Part shown: piece after piece, positions 1 to 7,970 of the stretch
How the letters are laid out: the number at the start of each line of letters is the position of its first letter
Numbering within the stretch: position 1 is the stretch's first letter
Assembly (NCBI RefSeq): GCF_900102485.1
Contig: NZ_FNBX01000011.1
Span: forward strand, 1 to 64,000
Direction of reading: 5' to 3'
Length of the DNA stretch: 64,000 nucleotides
DNA from: Desulfovibrio legallii
GTDB taxonomy: Bacteria; Desulfobacterota; Desulfovibrionia; Desulfovibrionales; Desulfovibrionaceae
Notes under the pieces: generated by a model
The model's input: the letters and a program-made list of their open reading frames with translations, nothing else
Told to the model about the DNA's origin: nothing
Databases searched by the model: none
Position numbers and translations under genes: made by a program

Positions 1-297
1 GGCTATGGGGCACGCTACCGCGAACGTCCGCCCCCTAGCCGCTATTTTTTAAGCGCGTTTGCGCACGCATCCCTCCTTTTCCGCTTTAGGCGCGTTGCTG
101 ACGGTCCCCGCGAACCCTGCGCGTTTTCTGCACCGCTCAGGGTTCGCGGGGCGACGTCTGTTTTTCCAACTTTCTGATACACAGAGTTACAGCATCCGGT
201 CAGCGCGGACAAGGATGTTCAAGGTTCGGCCCGGCGGCTGCGTAGGTCTTCGGCGCGCGTCTGCGCAACCGCCAAGGCCGGCTGTATGTGACCTGCC
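1..297. other. Region downstream of cas2, probable CRISPR leader side
   Basis: No convincing gene lies here. It is the stretch immediately downstream of cas2 in the direction of cas transcription, where type I-C loci usually carry the leader and then the array. I searched both strands for a repeated 30-40 base unit and found none, so any array must begin left of the window. The one clear structure is a 14-bp perfect inverted repeat (106-119 with 138-151). The short reading frames in this stretch have no ribosome binding site and look non-coding. Confidence 0.5.
106..151. repeat. 14-bp perfect inverted repeat beside cas2
   Basis: CCCCGCGAACCCTG at 106-119 is the exact reverse complement of 138-151, with an 18-nt loop. 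On the plus strand a TTTTT run follows about 9 nt later (161-165); on the minus strand no U-run follows. It could terminate transcripts entering from the array side, or be a protein or IHF-type feature of the leader. What it does is inference. Confidence 0.5.
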
Positions 298-591
298 CTA
301 AAAAATAAGGGCATCGGTTTCCGGATCATAGCTCTTCCCCGCGCCGTGCTGTTCCACGCGCCGCTGCCAGTTTTTGCCCAGAAAATAGAACCGCAGGCTG
401 TCTTGCGCGGCGTCAAAGGCCTCCAGCAACTGGGCGCGCAATGCCGCCCACTGGGCCGGGTCCACCACGCATTCAAACACGGAATACTGCACGCGCTGGC
501 CGTAATTGGTGCAGATACGGGCAATGCGGCGCAACCGCCGCTTGCCGCCGGGATCTTCAAAACTCACGTCATAACTCACCAGAACAAGCAT
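298..591 (-). CDS. cas2: CRISPR-associated endoribonuclease/integration protein Cas2
   Basis: The 97-residue product matches Cas2, which with Cas1 forms the spacer-integration complex. It opens with the typical first beta strand ending in an aspartate (LVSYDV, D8), followed by an arginine-rich helix and the ferredoxin-like VQYSVFECVV strand. The ATG at 591 lies 2 nt after the cas1 stop, so the pair is probably translationally coupled. The frame stays open upstream of this ATG, but that part overlaps cas1 and has no Cas2 similarity. It is the last gene of the minus-strand cas operon. Confidence 0.93.
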   Translation of the reverse strand: MLVLVSYDVSFEDPGGKRRLRRIARICTNYGQRVQYSVFECVVDPAQWAALRAQLLEAFDAAQDSLRFYFLGKNWQRRVEQHGAGKSYDPETDALIF

Positions 592-593
592 GG

Positions 594-1625
594 CTATTTC
601 CAGAAAAAGGGCGGATATCCGTCCAGATCGCCGCGCAAATGCCGCGCCAGCAGTTGCGCCTGAATGTGAAAAAGCAACCCCAACGGCAGGGATTCGTTCA
701 GAAAAGGATGCGTCACCTCCTGCTGTTTGCGCTTCTGCCAGGCGGTAAGCACGGTTTTGCGCGCAGCATCGTCCATAACTACTGCCCCGCTTTCCTTGCG
801 CACAAAATCCCGGCCGCGCACCTCGCCCCGATTGATGAGCGAAAGCGCCAGCCGGTCCGCCAGCACAGATCGGAACTCCTCCATCATATCCAAGGCCAGA
901 CCAGGCCTGCCTGGCCTGTCCCGATGCAAAAAACCCACCTGCGGATCCAGGCCCACGCCTTCCAGGGCGGAGCGCATGTCGTGCGCCAGCAGCGTATAAA
1001 GAAACGACAGCAGGCAGTTGACCGCATCCAGCGGCGGACGGCGGTTGCGCCCGGCAAAGGGGAATTCCTCCCGATTCTGCAGGATCAGACAGTCGAACAC
1101 GCCAAAGTAGGCGCTGGCCGCCTGCCCCTCCACCCCTCTGGCCTGATCCAGACCAAGAGGACGGCGCAGTTCCTGCGCGCAGGCGTCCAGCAGACGCAGG
1201 GCTTCCCCCATGCGCGCCGCGTCTACCCGCTCCCCGTGATCCCGCAGACACCGACGCAGCACCGTGCGCGTATTGGCCACCTTGCCCGCCAGCACGGCCC
1301 GCGCCATGGCGGCCGCGCTGGTCGGATCGTCGGCCTGGCGGTACTGCGCCTTGCGCAAGCGCACGTTGCCCTGCTGCGGCCCGCGCACCATGGCCAGAAA
1401 GCGACCGTGCTCCGTAAGAAAAGAAACGGCCAGCCCCAGCTCAGCGCAGTGCCCCAGCAGGAAAGGGCTGCACAGCACGTTGCCAAAGCAGACGATGCCA
1501 TCCAGCACATGCAGCGGGAACCGCCGCGTTGCGCCGTCTTCCCCCCGCACCAGCACGCATTCCCCATCCTTGGAAAGATACGTTCCCTGTGCGGTGATGT
1601 AGAGCGTGTTGCACAGTTTTTTCAT
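594..1625 (-). CDS. cas1: CRISPR-associated endonuclease Cas1, type I-C
   Basis: The 343-residue protein is the Cas1 integrase that inserts spacers together with Cas2. The C-terminal catalytic domain shows the expected glutamate in NREEFPFAGRNRRPP, the histidine in VGFLHRDRPG, and the acidic LALDMMEEFR segment that supply the metal ligands. The start was set at MKKLCNTLYIT, where ATG overlaps the cas4 stop as ATGA and an AGGGG site lies upstream. Longer in-frame starts would run deep into cas4. Length and domain order are normal. Confidence 0.95.
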   Translation of the reverse strand: MKKLCNTLYITAQGTYLSKDGECVLVRGEDGATRRFPLHVLDGIVCFGNVLCSPFLLGHCAELGLAVSFLTEHGRFLAMVRGPQQGNVRLRKAQYRQADDPTSAAAMARAVLAGKVANTRTVLRRCLRDHGERVDAARMGEALRLLDACAQELRRPLGLDQARGVEGQAASAYFGVFDCLILQNREEFPFAGRNRRPPLDAVNCLLSFLYTLLAHDMRSALEGVGLDPQVGFLHRDRPGRPGLALDMMEEFRSVLADRLALSLINRGEVRGRDFVRKESGAVVMDDAARKTVLTAWQKRKQQEVTHPFLNESLPLGLLFHIQAQLLARHLRGDLDGYPPFFWK

Positions 1626-2260
1626 GACGTAAGCCCCTGGAGAAGATACGCCTCCACGCCCTGCCGGGGGGCCTTGGGCATGCAGTGGGACAAAAGCGAA
1701 CAGCCCCGGCAACGCGGGCCATAACGCCCTGGGGGAATCCGGCCGCCTGCCAGCAGAGCATGCAGACCCCGGCAGGCTTCCGCCGTTGCGGCGCGCAAAC
1801 GGGCGTCAAAAATCACCCGCTCCCGCCGACGCGGCTGCCCGTAAAAAATGGCCCCTTCGGGAATGTCCCGGCCCAGCATTTCTTCCAGGCACAAAGCCTG
1901 AGCGCAGAGCTGCGCGCGGTCCCAGTCCTCCACCTTGGGGCTGCCCCGCTTGTACTCCACGGGATAAACCGCACCCGTCGTCTCCGCCCCAGGCGCGCCG
2001 TGCTCCGCGGCTCCCCCGCGCCGCTCCACCAGATCGGCGATGCCGTAGAGGCCCAGCCGTTCGCTCCTGACCGGCACGCTGCGGTCTTCCGCCACACCAT
2101 CGCGCGCGCCGGAAGATCCGGCGTCCACGCGACGGTGCAGCAGGCGGCCCTCAGCCGTAAAGCGATTTTCCTCCCAGACCCCTTCCAGATGGATGAGCGC
2201 GCACTGGCGCGGGCAGTACAGATAGTGCTGCAGGGCGGACAAGGGCAGGAGGTCGTCCAC
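1622..2260 (-). CDS. cas4: CRISPR-associated exonuclease Cas4
   Basis: The 212-residue protein is a RecB-family nuclease that trims prespacers and helps select PAMs before Cas1-Cas2 integration. Four cysteines expected to hold a 4Fe-4S cluster are visible: C16 in YCPRQC near the N terminus, then C184, C187 and C193 in CRGCSLLSHC. The nuclease core shows GIADLVE and PVEYKRG, the D and E-x-K motifs. Translation begins at GTG (2260), preceded by an AGGGGAGGG site that overlaps the end of cas7c. Its stop overlaps the cas1 start. Confidence 0.94.
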   Translation of the reverse strand: MDDLLPLSALQHYLYCPRQCALIHLEGVWEENRFTAEGRLLHRRVDAGSSGARDGVAEDRSVPVRSERLGLYGIADLVERRGGAAEHGAPGAETTGAVYPVEYKRGSPKVEDWDRAQLCAQALCLEEMLGRDIPEGAIFYGQPRRRERVIFDARLRAATAEACRGLHALLAGGRIPPGRYGPRCRGCSLLSHCMPKAPRQGVEAYLLQGLTS

Positions 2261-2272
2261 AATGCCCTCCCC

Positions 2273-3151
2273 TTACAGCCGCTCCACAACGCTGACCCCG
2301 GCGGGCACGGCGGCCGCATCCACGCTTACGGCATAGTCACCGAAAGACCGGGCCGGAGTGGTTCCGTCGCCCTGGCGGACCACGCGCACGGCGTCGAACA
2401 GCGCGTGCGCCGGGGCGTTGCCCAGCGCATCCTCATGCTTGAAGACAATAAGTTTGCGGGCGCTCATCAGACCGCGCGCCGCCGAGTGGTCCAGATCAAA
2501 CATCTTCTCCAGCGCCTGCCAGAAGATCTCCAGGTCGTCGTCGGAAAAGCCCGTGCCCTTGTCCCCTTGCGCCAGATGGGGGGAGATAAAGCCGTGGGCG
2601 CAGTACAGGGCGTAAGGCAGGATGTGTTTGTTGCCCATGGTGCGGTTGCCGCCGGACTGCTTTTCGGATTCTTTTTCCGTTTCCACGGCCACGCGGGTAA
2701 TGCTCACTTCCACGGGCACCACGGCCTCCACGCTGCGGGCAAAGGTGAGCTGCACCGGGCCGCGCACCTGGCCGCAATTGTTGAGCTTAGTGGACATGAC
2801 TGCGCCGAAGGCGCGCACGTCATAAAAATTGGCGCACATCCAGCGCCGGGCAGCGTCAATTTTGTCAGGTTCCTTTGTGCAGGCTTTGGCTTCAGGGCTT
2901 TCATAGGCGGGAGCGCGCGATTGGGAGAGCACGGCCCGCTCCGCCACATAGATGTTATAGCCCGGCTGTCCGGCCTTGGCGATTTCCACAAAATTGCGCA
3001 CCTTGCGCTTAAGGCAGACGTCCGTCACCAGGCCGAAGCCCGTTTCCGGATCCAGGCGCGGGGTATTGCCCGCGTCCGGGTCGCCGTTGGGGTTGCCGTT
3101 TTCCACATCAAACAGGTAGACGAAATCGTAGCGGTTGCTAATGGCGGCCAT
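2273..3151 (-). CDS. cas7c: Cascade backbone protein Cas7c (Csd2)
   Basis: The 292-residue protein is Cas7 of the type I-C surveillance complex, which polymerises along the crRNA spacer. Family features are the N-terminal RYDFVYLFDVENGNPNGDPD segment and TPRLDPETG, both characteristic of Csd2, and the RRM-like core with DVRAFGAVMSTK. It starts 3 nt after the cas8c stop and is followed 12 nt later by cas4, as usual for this subtype. It is full length for the family. Confidence 0.95.
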   Translation of the reverse strand: MAAISNRYDFVYLFDVENGNPNGDPDAGNTPRLDPETGFGLVTDVCLKRKVRNFVEIAKAGQPGYNIYVAERAVLSQSRAPAYESPEAKACTKEPDKIDAARRWMCANFYDVRAFGAVMSTKLNNCGQVRGPVQLTFARSVEAVVPVEVSITRVAVETEKESEKQSGGNRTMGNKHILPYALYCAHGFISPHLAQGDKGTGFSDDDLEIFWQALEKMFDLDHSAARGLMSARKLIVFKHEDALGNAPAHALFDAVRVVRQGDGTTPARSFGDYAVSVDAAAVPAGVSVVERL

Positions 3152-3154
3152 GGC

Positions 3155-3577
3155 TTAGTCCTCCTTCTGCGCTTCGGGCGCGGCGGCGTTATTTTCGGAT
3201 GCGGCGGGTTCTTTTTTCGTAAAAACGGCTTGGCGTTGCTGATAATAGCCCAAAATGAACATGCCCTGCTCCTCCAGCCTGAGCGCGGCGGGAAAGCCGC
3301 CTTGGGCGGCGTCCAGGCCGCCCAGAATTTCCTGCAGGGATTTTTCCAGGTTGATGGCTTTCCCCGCCTCCTCCTTGCGGATTTTTGCCAGTCCGTGCTG
3401 GGCGTTACGCAGAATTATGGGGAAGGCGCGGGCGGGCGTGGCCGAGGCCGCCCCGAAAAAGCGGTCGCGCACCGTGGCGTTGACGCCGGGCACGGCGTTT
3501 TCCTGAATGCGCTCCACCAGGGCGAACAGGCGGCCCAGACGATAGCCCACATCCGTGATGCCGGTATCCAGACTCAT
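3155..3577 (-). CDS. cas11c: Type I-C small subunit Cas11c, internal start within cas8c
   Basis: Inside cas8c, in the same frame, an ATG at 3577 (MSLDTGITDVG) is preceded by AAAGGAGAT with six bases between GGAG and ATG. That is as good a ribosome binding site as any in this operon. Initiation there gives a 140-residue, mostly helical protein equal to the C-terminal part of Cas8c. Independent translation of Cas11 from cas8c is established for the Desulfovibrio vulgaris type I-C system, where two copies line the belly of Cascade. The binding site is seen directly; the product is inferred from that precedent. Confidence 0.8.
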   Translation of the reverse strand: MSLDTGITDVGYRLGRLFALVERIQENAVPGVNATVRDRFFGAASATPARAFPIILRNAQHGLAKIRKEEAGKAINLEKSLQEILGGLDAAQGGFPAALRLEEQGMFILGYYQQRQAVFTKKEPAASENNAAAPEAQKED

Positions 3578-4903
3578 GGGGATCTCCTTTTGTGCGTTGC
3601 GGGTGAGCCAGGCCTTGAGCAGGGCCGCCCGAAGATAGTTGACGTTCCTGTCCGCCCGGATGCGCTCTATGGCGGCGGTAAGCAGCGTGCGGGGATAGGG
3701 CAGGTTGCCCACAATGGCCCGCAGCAGTTGCCCGGCCAGCAGGGGAGAGATGTTTTTGGAGTCCTGCAGGGGGGCCAGCTCCCGCAGCAGCTGCCAGGGG
3801 CTGGGAAATTGCGGCTGATTATCAAAGCTGCGGCGCAGGGCCAGGGCCTGATAGTGGGCCGCCAGGCTGGCGGCCATGCCGCCCACCGTATTCCGCTGCC
3901 AGAAGCGCACGGCCACCCGGGCCGCATTGCCGGAAAGGCCCAGCACAAAAAAGCCGGTGGCGGGATCGCCCAGCTCTTCCGGGCAGCGGCCCTGGGCCAC
4001 AGCGCTGAGATAGCCTTGCAGCCGCAGGACCAGGCCGGGGTCTTCGGCCTTGCCCCCCATGCTCATGTTGAACAGCCCTTCCGCCGCCGGAGCCGCGGAC
4101 CAGAAGACCACCGTGGTGCCGCCGATGACAACCTTGCGGCGGCTGTTTGCGGCCAGCAAATGGTTGAGAGCCGTGGTGTAGGCAAAGGCCGCCTGTTCCC
4201 CCACGGGAGCGTTGCGGTTCTGCTCCTTGCCAAACGACGTGAAGGCGGCGATGTTGAAGGATACCAGGGCCGCGCCGGTGGGCTGCGCCCCAACCACGCC
4301 TTTAAGGGGCGGATGAATGAGGGGTATGGGCGCGTTTTTCTCGCCGGTGACCAGGCACATGCCCCGCTCTCCTGCGCTGTTGGCCGCCAGATATTCAAGC
4401 CAAGCCTTCTGAAGGGCCGGGCGGTCGTGCAGAAAACGCCGCTCCCCATCCAGACGGAAAACCACGTTCCAGCCCTCCATTTCCTGCCAATGCGGCAGGG
4501 CGGCGGCCTGTTCCGGATTCCAGGCATCCAGAAAATGCAGCAGGGCCACGGCCCCCTGATCGTCCACGGCATCCAGCAGCTCGTGGGCCAGCGTTTTGAA
4601 GGCGGCATGCGTCTCCGCAGTGCGTTTCGCCTTGCCCTTGGCGTCCGCGCCCAACACATAGCCCGTAGTGTCCCAGGCGAAGTTGGCCCGCACGTTGGCA
4701 GACCGCTTCACGGGCCCCGGCACGCGCAGTATTTTGGCCTTGCCCTTGGCGTCGCGCAGGTCGTCCACGGCGACCAGGCCGCCGTCGGGGCCCAGCGTCA
4801 GGCAGAACTGCACCCCCTGCATGCCAAAGCCGTAGGGCGAGATATCCGCCTCCGGGTCGGCGGCCAGACGTTCATAGTAGTTGTTAAGAGCCTGCAGAAT
4901 CAT
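3155..4903 (-). CDS. cas8c: Type I-C Cascade large subunit Cas8c (Csd1)
   Basis: The 582-residue protein is Cas8c/Csd1, which recognises the PAM and anchors the crRNA 5' side of the complex. The N terminus (MILQALNNYYERL) and the central region with MCLVTGEK and IPLIHPPLKG are typical of Csd1. Its ATG overlaps the cas5c stop by 4 nt (ATGA). The last 140 codons also appear to be translated separately as Cas11c from an internal start at 3577. The C-terminal tail is Ala/Glu-rich and probably disordered. Confidence 0.94.
   Translation of the reverse strand: MILQALNNYYERLAADPEADISPYGFGMQGVQFCLTLGPDGGLVAVDDLRDAKGKAKILRVPGPVKRSANVRANFAWDTTGYVLGADAKGKAKRTAETHAAFKTLAHELLDAVDDQGAVALLHFLDAWNPEQAAALPHWQEMEGWNVVFRLDGERRFLHDRPALQKAWLEYLAANSAGERGMCLVTGEKNAPIPLIHPPLKGVVGAQPTGAALVSFNIAAFTSFGKEQNRNAPVGEQAAFAYTTALNHLLAANSRRKVVIGGTTVVFWSAAPAAEGLFNMSMGGKAEDPGLVLRLQGYLSAVAQGRCPEELGDPATGFFVLGLSGNAARVAVRFWQRNTVGGMAASLAAHYQALALRRSFDNQPQFPSPWQLLRELAPLQDSKNISPLLAGQLLRAIVGNLPYPRTLLTAAIERIRADRNVNYLRAALLKAWLTRNAQKEIPMSLDTGITDVGYRLGRLFALVERIQENAVPGVNATVRDRFFGAASATPARAFPIILRNAQHGLAKIRKEEAGKAINLEKSLQEILGGLDAAQGGFPAALRLEEQGMFILGYYQQRQAVFTKKEPAASENNAAAPEAQKED
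3582..3590 (-). promoter_or_regulatory. Internal Shine-Dalgarno for Cas11c
   Basis: AAAGGAGAT on the minus strand inside the cas8c coding region lies six bases (GGAG to ATG) ahead of the internal ATG at 3577. A strong site inside a gene, at the boundary of the small-subunit domain, supports separate initiation. Confidence 0.8.
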
Positions 4904-5550
4904 GCGCCGTTCCCCCCTTCCCGGCAGTCCAGCACGCCGTCCCGCAGCCGCGCGCGGAAAAAGCGCGGGCTCATGTCCGCCGTGTAGTCCAGGTCATAGA
5001 GCATGAGCCCCAGGTCCAGCTCTCCCGCGAGGGCCGAAGCGGGAATCTCTCCTTCCACCGGGGCGAAAAAGGCGGCAAATTCCCGGCAGCCCAGATAGGG
5101 CCGGTGGAAGCACTGTCCCCTGGCCGCCCGGCGGTTGAAAATGTCCAGGTGTTTGCCGTCGTTATGGTCCTCCGCCCCAGTGTAGGCGAAGTGGGCCTCA
5201 ATGACGTAGTCCACATGCCGCAGCACCAGGGCCGCCCGCTGCTGGCGGCTTTCCTCCACAAAAAGCCGCAGAGGCGTGACGCCGTCTTTCATGGCGGCGG
5301 CCACGCCCGTCTTGCCCTTGACGGGGATTTTGTCGGCCACCTCGTTGCGCCGCACGTTGTCAAAAACAATGGGCCGCAGCACATGGATTTTGTCCACCAC
5401 CCAGCGGATGCTGGGCTTCCAGTACACTGCTTCCAGGACGCCACGGGCGGCGGAGGGCGTCATGACGTCGTAACTTACGCGCTCCGCCTTCATTTCCGGG
5501 CGGGTAAAGCAGGCGTAATCGCCCCAGACCCGCAATCGCACACCTTGCAC
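4900..5550 (-). CDS. cas5c: crRNA-processing endonuclease Cas5c (Cas5d)
   Basis: The 216-residue protein is Cas5 of type I-C. In this subtype it replaces Cas6: it cuts the pre-crRNA and stays on the 5' handle. Recognisable parts are the N-terminal RLRVWGDYACFTRPEMKAER strand-helix, the SYDVMTPSAARGVLEAVYWKP motif and the later IPVKGKTG region. The start is GTG at 5550 with a perfect AGGAGG upstream; no ATG nearby fits. It overlaps cas8c by 4 nt. No separate cas6 is present in the operon, as expected. Confidence 0.94.
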   Translation of the reverse strand: MQGVRLRVWGDYACFTRPEMKAERVSYDVMTPSAARGVLEAVYWKPSIRWVVDKIHVLRPIVFDNVRRNEVADKIPVKGKTGVAAAMKDGVTPLRLFVEESRQQRAALVLRHVDYVIEAHFAYTGAEDHNDGKHLDIFNRRAARGQCFHRPYLGCREFAAFFAPVEGEIPASALAGELDLGLMLYDLDYTADMSPRFFRARLRDGVLDCREGGNGA

Positions 5551-5579
5551 AGGCAGACCTCCTTGCTGAAAAGGTCAGA

Positions 5580-7787
5580 TCAGAAAATAAAATCTTCCGC
5601 CGCAGGCGCTTGGCAGACAAGGCCCAGGCGCTCGTCATACAGGCTCATGTCCGTCAGTACAGCATAGCCGCCCGCGCCTTCGCCCTGCGTCACTTCCGGC
5701 CGTTCCAGCGCGCCGCGCAGGTCCAGGGCCTGGAACTGCCCCTCATAGACCTGCACTGTGTACTGCTGTAACTGCCGTAAAATGCCGCGGGGATGCGCCG
5801 CAAACGGCAGGGCGTCCAGCAGCGCGCGGGCCGTGTCGTCGTAGGGAACAACAATAGGCAGCATGGCGTTTTCAATAAGCCGAAAGGCCTCCGCCGCGCT
5901 GCGGAAGGCCCACTCCCCTGTGGGGCTGGAAAACAGGCCAAGAATAGACTTGCTGTCCAGCGCGTCCGCCCTTCTCCAGTACACTTCGCGGAAATACTCG
6001 TGCAGGGCCGCAGGGCTGAAGGGGTCCGCAAAATGGCGCAGCACCCGGCGGGCGCTTTCCGCCGCGTGTCGGAAGGCCTTGGGCACGCCACCTTCCGGCA
6101 TAAAGACGGTCACGGGCACGCGCCCGGCATATTCCCCTTCGCGGTTGCAGCGCCCGGCCGCCTGAACCAGAGAATCCAGCCCGGCCAGTTCGCGGAAGAC
6201 TTCGGGGAAGGAAACGTCCACCCCCGCCTCCACCAGTTGAGTGGCGACGGTCAGGCAGGGCGCGCCCTCCCGCAGCGTGCGGCGGATCTCCTCCAGCACG
6301 CGGGAGCGGTGGGCCGGACACATGAGGGCGCTCAGGTGGCGCGCGCCAGGCTGGTCCTGCAGCAGACCGAAGAGGTCCGCCGCCCGCTGCCGGGTGTTGA
6401 CGATGCACAAAGCCTGGCGCTTCCGCCGCAGACGTGCGGCCAGGGCTTCCAGGCTCAAGGGTTCGTCCGGCACTTCCAGACGGGTGCGGGCCAGCTCCTG
6501 CTGCAGGCGGGCCGGATCCGGGGCCAGCTCGCGCACCGCCCCCCGCAGGCCCTGTGCGAACTCGGCGGCGTCATAGCCCAGGGCTGGCTGGGTGGCCGTA
6601 CAGAACACCACGCTGCACCCGTAATGGCTGGTCAGCTCTTCCAGCACGCGCAGGCAAGGGGCAAGATACTCCACAGGCAGCATCTGCGCCTCGTCCAGCA
6701 CAATGACCGCGCGCGCCAGATTGTGCAGTTTGCGGCAGCGCGAGGGCCTGGCCGCGAACAAGGACTCAAAGAACTGCGCATTGGTGGTCACCACCACGGG
6801 CGCGTCCCAGTTTTCGCAGGCCAGGCGGTGCCGGCGGGCGGCGCGGCTCTCCCCCACCACGTCCGCGGCCGCGCCAGGCGCAAGAACGCGCGGGTCAAAG
6901 TTGCTGTGGTGTTCAATAACCGCGCCCTCCGGGAAAATATCCCGAAAAACTTTGGCGTTCTGTTCAATAATGGACGTATAGGGGATGACGTAGACCACCC
7001 GCCGCAGGCCGTGGGCCAAGGCGTGCCGCAGGGCGAAGCTCATGGACGAGAGCGTTTTGCCGCCGCCCGTGGGCACCGTGAGGCTGAACAGACCGGGCGC
7101 CAGCGCCGCACCCTGACGGCAGCCTTCCAGCACGGCGGCCCGCCAGGCGTTCACCCGGCCCAAGGCGCTGAACCCCGCGCAATGGCGGTCCAGAGCGGCC
7201 GCAAGAACCTCCAGACCGGGCGCGGCGCTGGCGGCCTCTTGCCGCTCCGCCGCCGTTTCCGGCTGGGCAAAGGCTTCGGTATCCGTATAATCCGCATCCA
7301 CCAGGGCAGAAAACAGCATGCGCGTAAAAAAGCTCAAACCGAAAGGCGTGGGCGTAAAAGGCGGCCGCAAGGCGCGCACGGCGGCGGCATCCGGCGTGGC
7401 TTCCGGCGGCAGGGATGAGGCCTGGGCGCACAGTTGCCCCAAGGAGACCGCGCCGTCCCGGCCGTTGCTGCAAAAATCCGGCAACCCGCCGTGGTGTCCG
7501 GCCACACAATAGGCCAGCAGAAGGCCAGGCGCGCCGCCGTTTTCCCGCAGCCAGCGCGCGCCGGGGCCCTTGTGGTCCACCCGGCGGCGCAGCGTGCCCG
7601 CAAGCCGCTGCTGAAAATCGGGCAGGGCTTTGCCCGCATCGTGGTCAAGCCCGCACTGGCGGCCCCAGTCCGCCGCGCCGAAGGCGGCGGCGTAGGCCGC
7701 AGCCTTGTCCGCCACGCCCTGCAGGTGCTCGGCCAGGGGCTGCCAGCGCTCCGGCGGGCAATCTTCCAGCGTATGGGCGTACAGCAC
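5580..7787 (-). CDS. cas3: CRISPR-associated nuclease-helicase Cas3
   Basis: The 735-residue protein is the effector that degrades DNA after Cascade binds. It has an N-terminal HD nuclease domain (H21, H49-D50 in LDHDAGK, H98-H99 in AGHHGG) followed by a superfamily-2 helicase. Walker A is PTGGGKT (239-245) and the DEAQ box is at 365-368. The helicase C-terminal lobe shows VATQLVEAGVDVSF and QAAGRCNREG. Translation starts at GTG with GAAGGAGG upstream. It is the first gene of the operon, and all key catalytic residues are intact. Confidence 0.96.
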   Translation of the reverse strand: MLYAHTLEDCPPERWQPLAEHLQGVADKAAAYAAAFGAADWGRQCGLDHDAGKALPDFQQRLAGTLRRRVDHKGPGARWLRENGGAPGLLLAYCVAGHHGGLPDFCSNGRDGAVSLGQLCAQASSLPPEATPDAAAVRALRPPFTPTPFGLSFFTRMLFSALVDADYTDTEAFAQPETAAERQEAASAAPGLEVLAAALDRHCAGFSALGRVNAWRAAVLEGCRQGAALAPGLFSLTVPTGGGKTLSSMSFALRHALAHGLRRVVYVIPYTSIIEQNAKVFRDIFPEGAVIEHHSNFDPRVLAPGAAADVVGESRAARRHRLACENWDAPVVVTTNAQFFESLFAARPSRCRKLHNLARAVIVLDEAQMLPVEYLAPCLRVLEELTSHYGCSVVFCTATQPALGYDAAEFAQGLRGAVRELAPDPARLQQELARTRLEVPDEPLSLEALAARLRRKRQALCIVNTRQRAADLFGLLQDQPGARHLSALMCPAHRSRVLEEIRRTLREGAPCLTVATQLVEAGVDVSFPEVFRELAGLDSLVQAAGRCNREGEYAGRVPVTVFMPEGGVPKAFRHAAESARRVLRHFADPFSPAALHEYFREVYWRRADALDSKSILGLFSSPTGEWAFRSAAEAFRLIENAMLPIVVPYDDTARALLDALPFAAHPRGILRQLQQYTVQVYEGQFQALDLRGALERPEVTQGEGAGGYAVLTDMSLYDERLGLVCQAPAAEDFIF

Positions 7788-7825
7788 GAAAGCCTCCTTC
7801 TGGCCTCCATGCGCAGGAGGCGCAT

Positions 7826-7860
7826 TGCTTATAACGTATATTTATTTGCATATACCGTTG
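7826..7860 (-). promoter_or_regulatory. Candidate cas operon promoter/operator
   Basis: This AT-rich patch in otherwise GC-rich DNA lies 39-73 nt ahead of cas3. It contains TATAAG as a possible -10 box (minus strand, 7828-7833), but no good -35 box. It also contains an imperfect inverted repeat, AACGTATA (7833-7840) against TATACCGTT (7851-7859), which could bind a repressor. Position and composition are seen; promoter and operator roles are inferred. Confidence 0.4.
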
Positions 7861-7970
7861 CTGCACCCAACGCAAGCCGTGCCGGACGCAAAACCGCCCG
7901 CCGGACGCGGGGCCGGAATGGGCCGTCGCGCCCGCCGGGCGGCAGGCAGTGCGAAAAGGGCGCGCTGCGC

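Noticed and set aside
215..290. Possible third copy of the dispersed structured element
   Set aside because: Only a short GGCGGCTGCGT stretch is shared; the hairpin arms and the AAGCGCC core are missing, so the resemblance may be chance.
1..300. CRISPR array
   Set aside because: No repeat unit of 28-37 bases occurs more than once and the typical type I-C repeat is not seen; the array must lie outside the window.
1685..4987. Plus-strand open frame of 1100 codons across the cas operon
   Set aside because: It is antisense to cas4, cas7c and cas8c, has no family similarity or ribosome binding site, and is the usual by-product of high-GC coding DNA.
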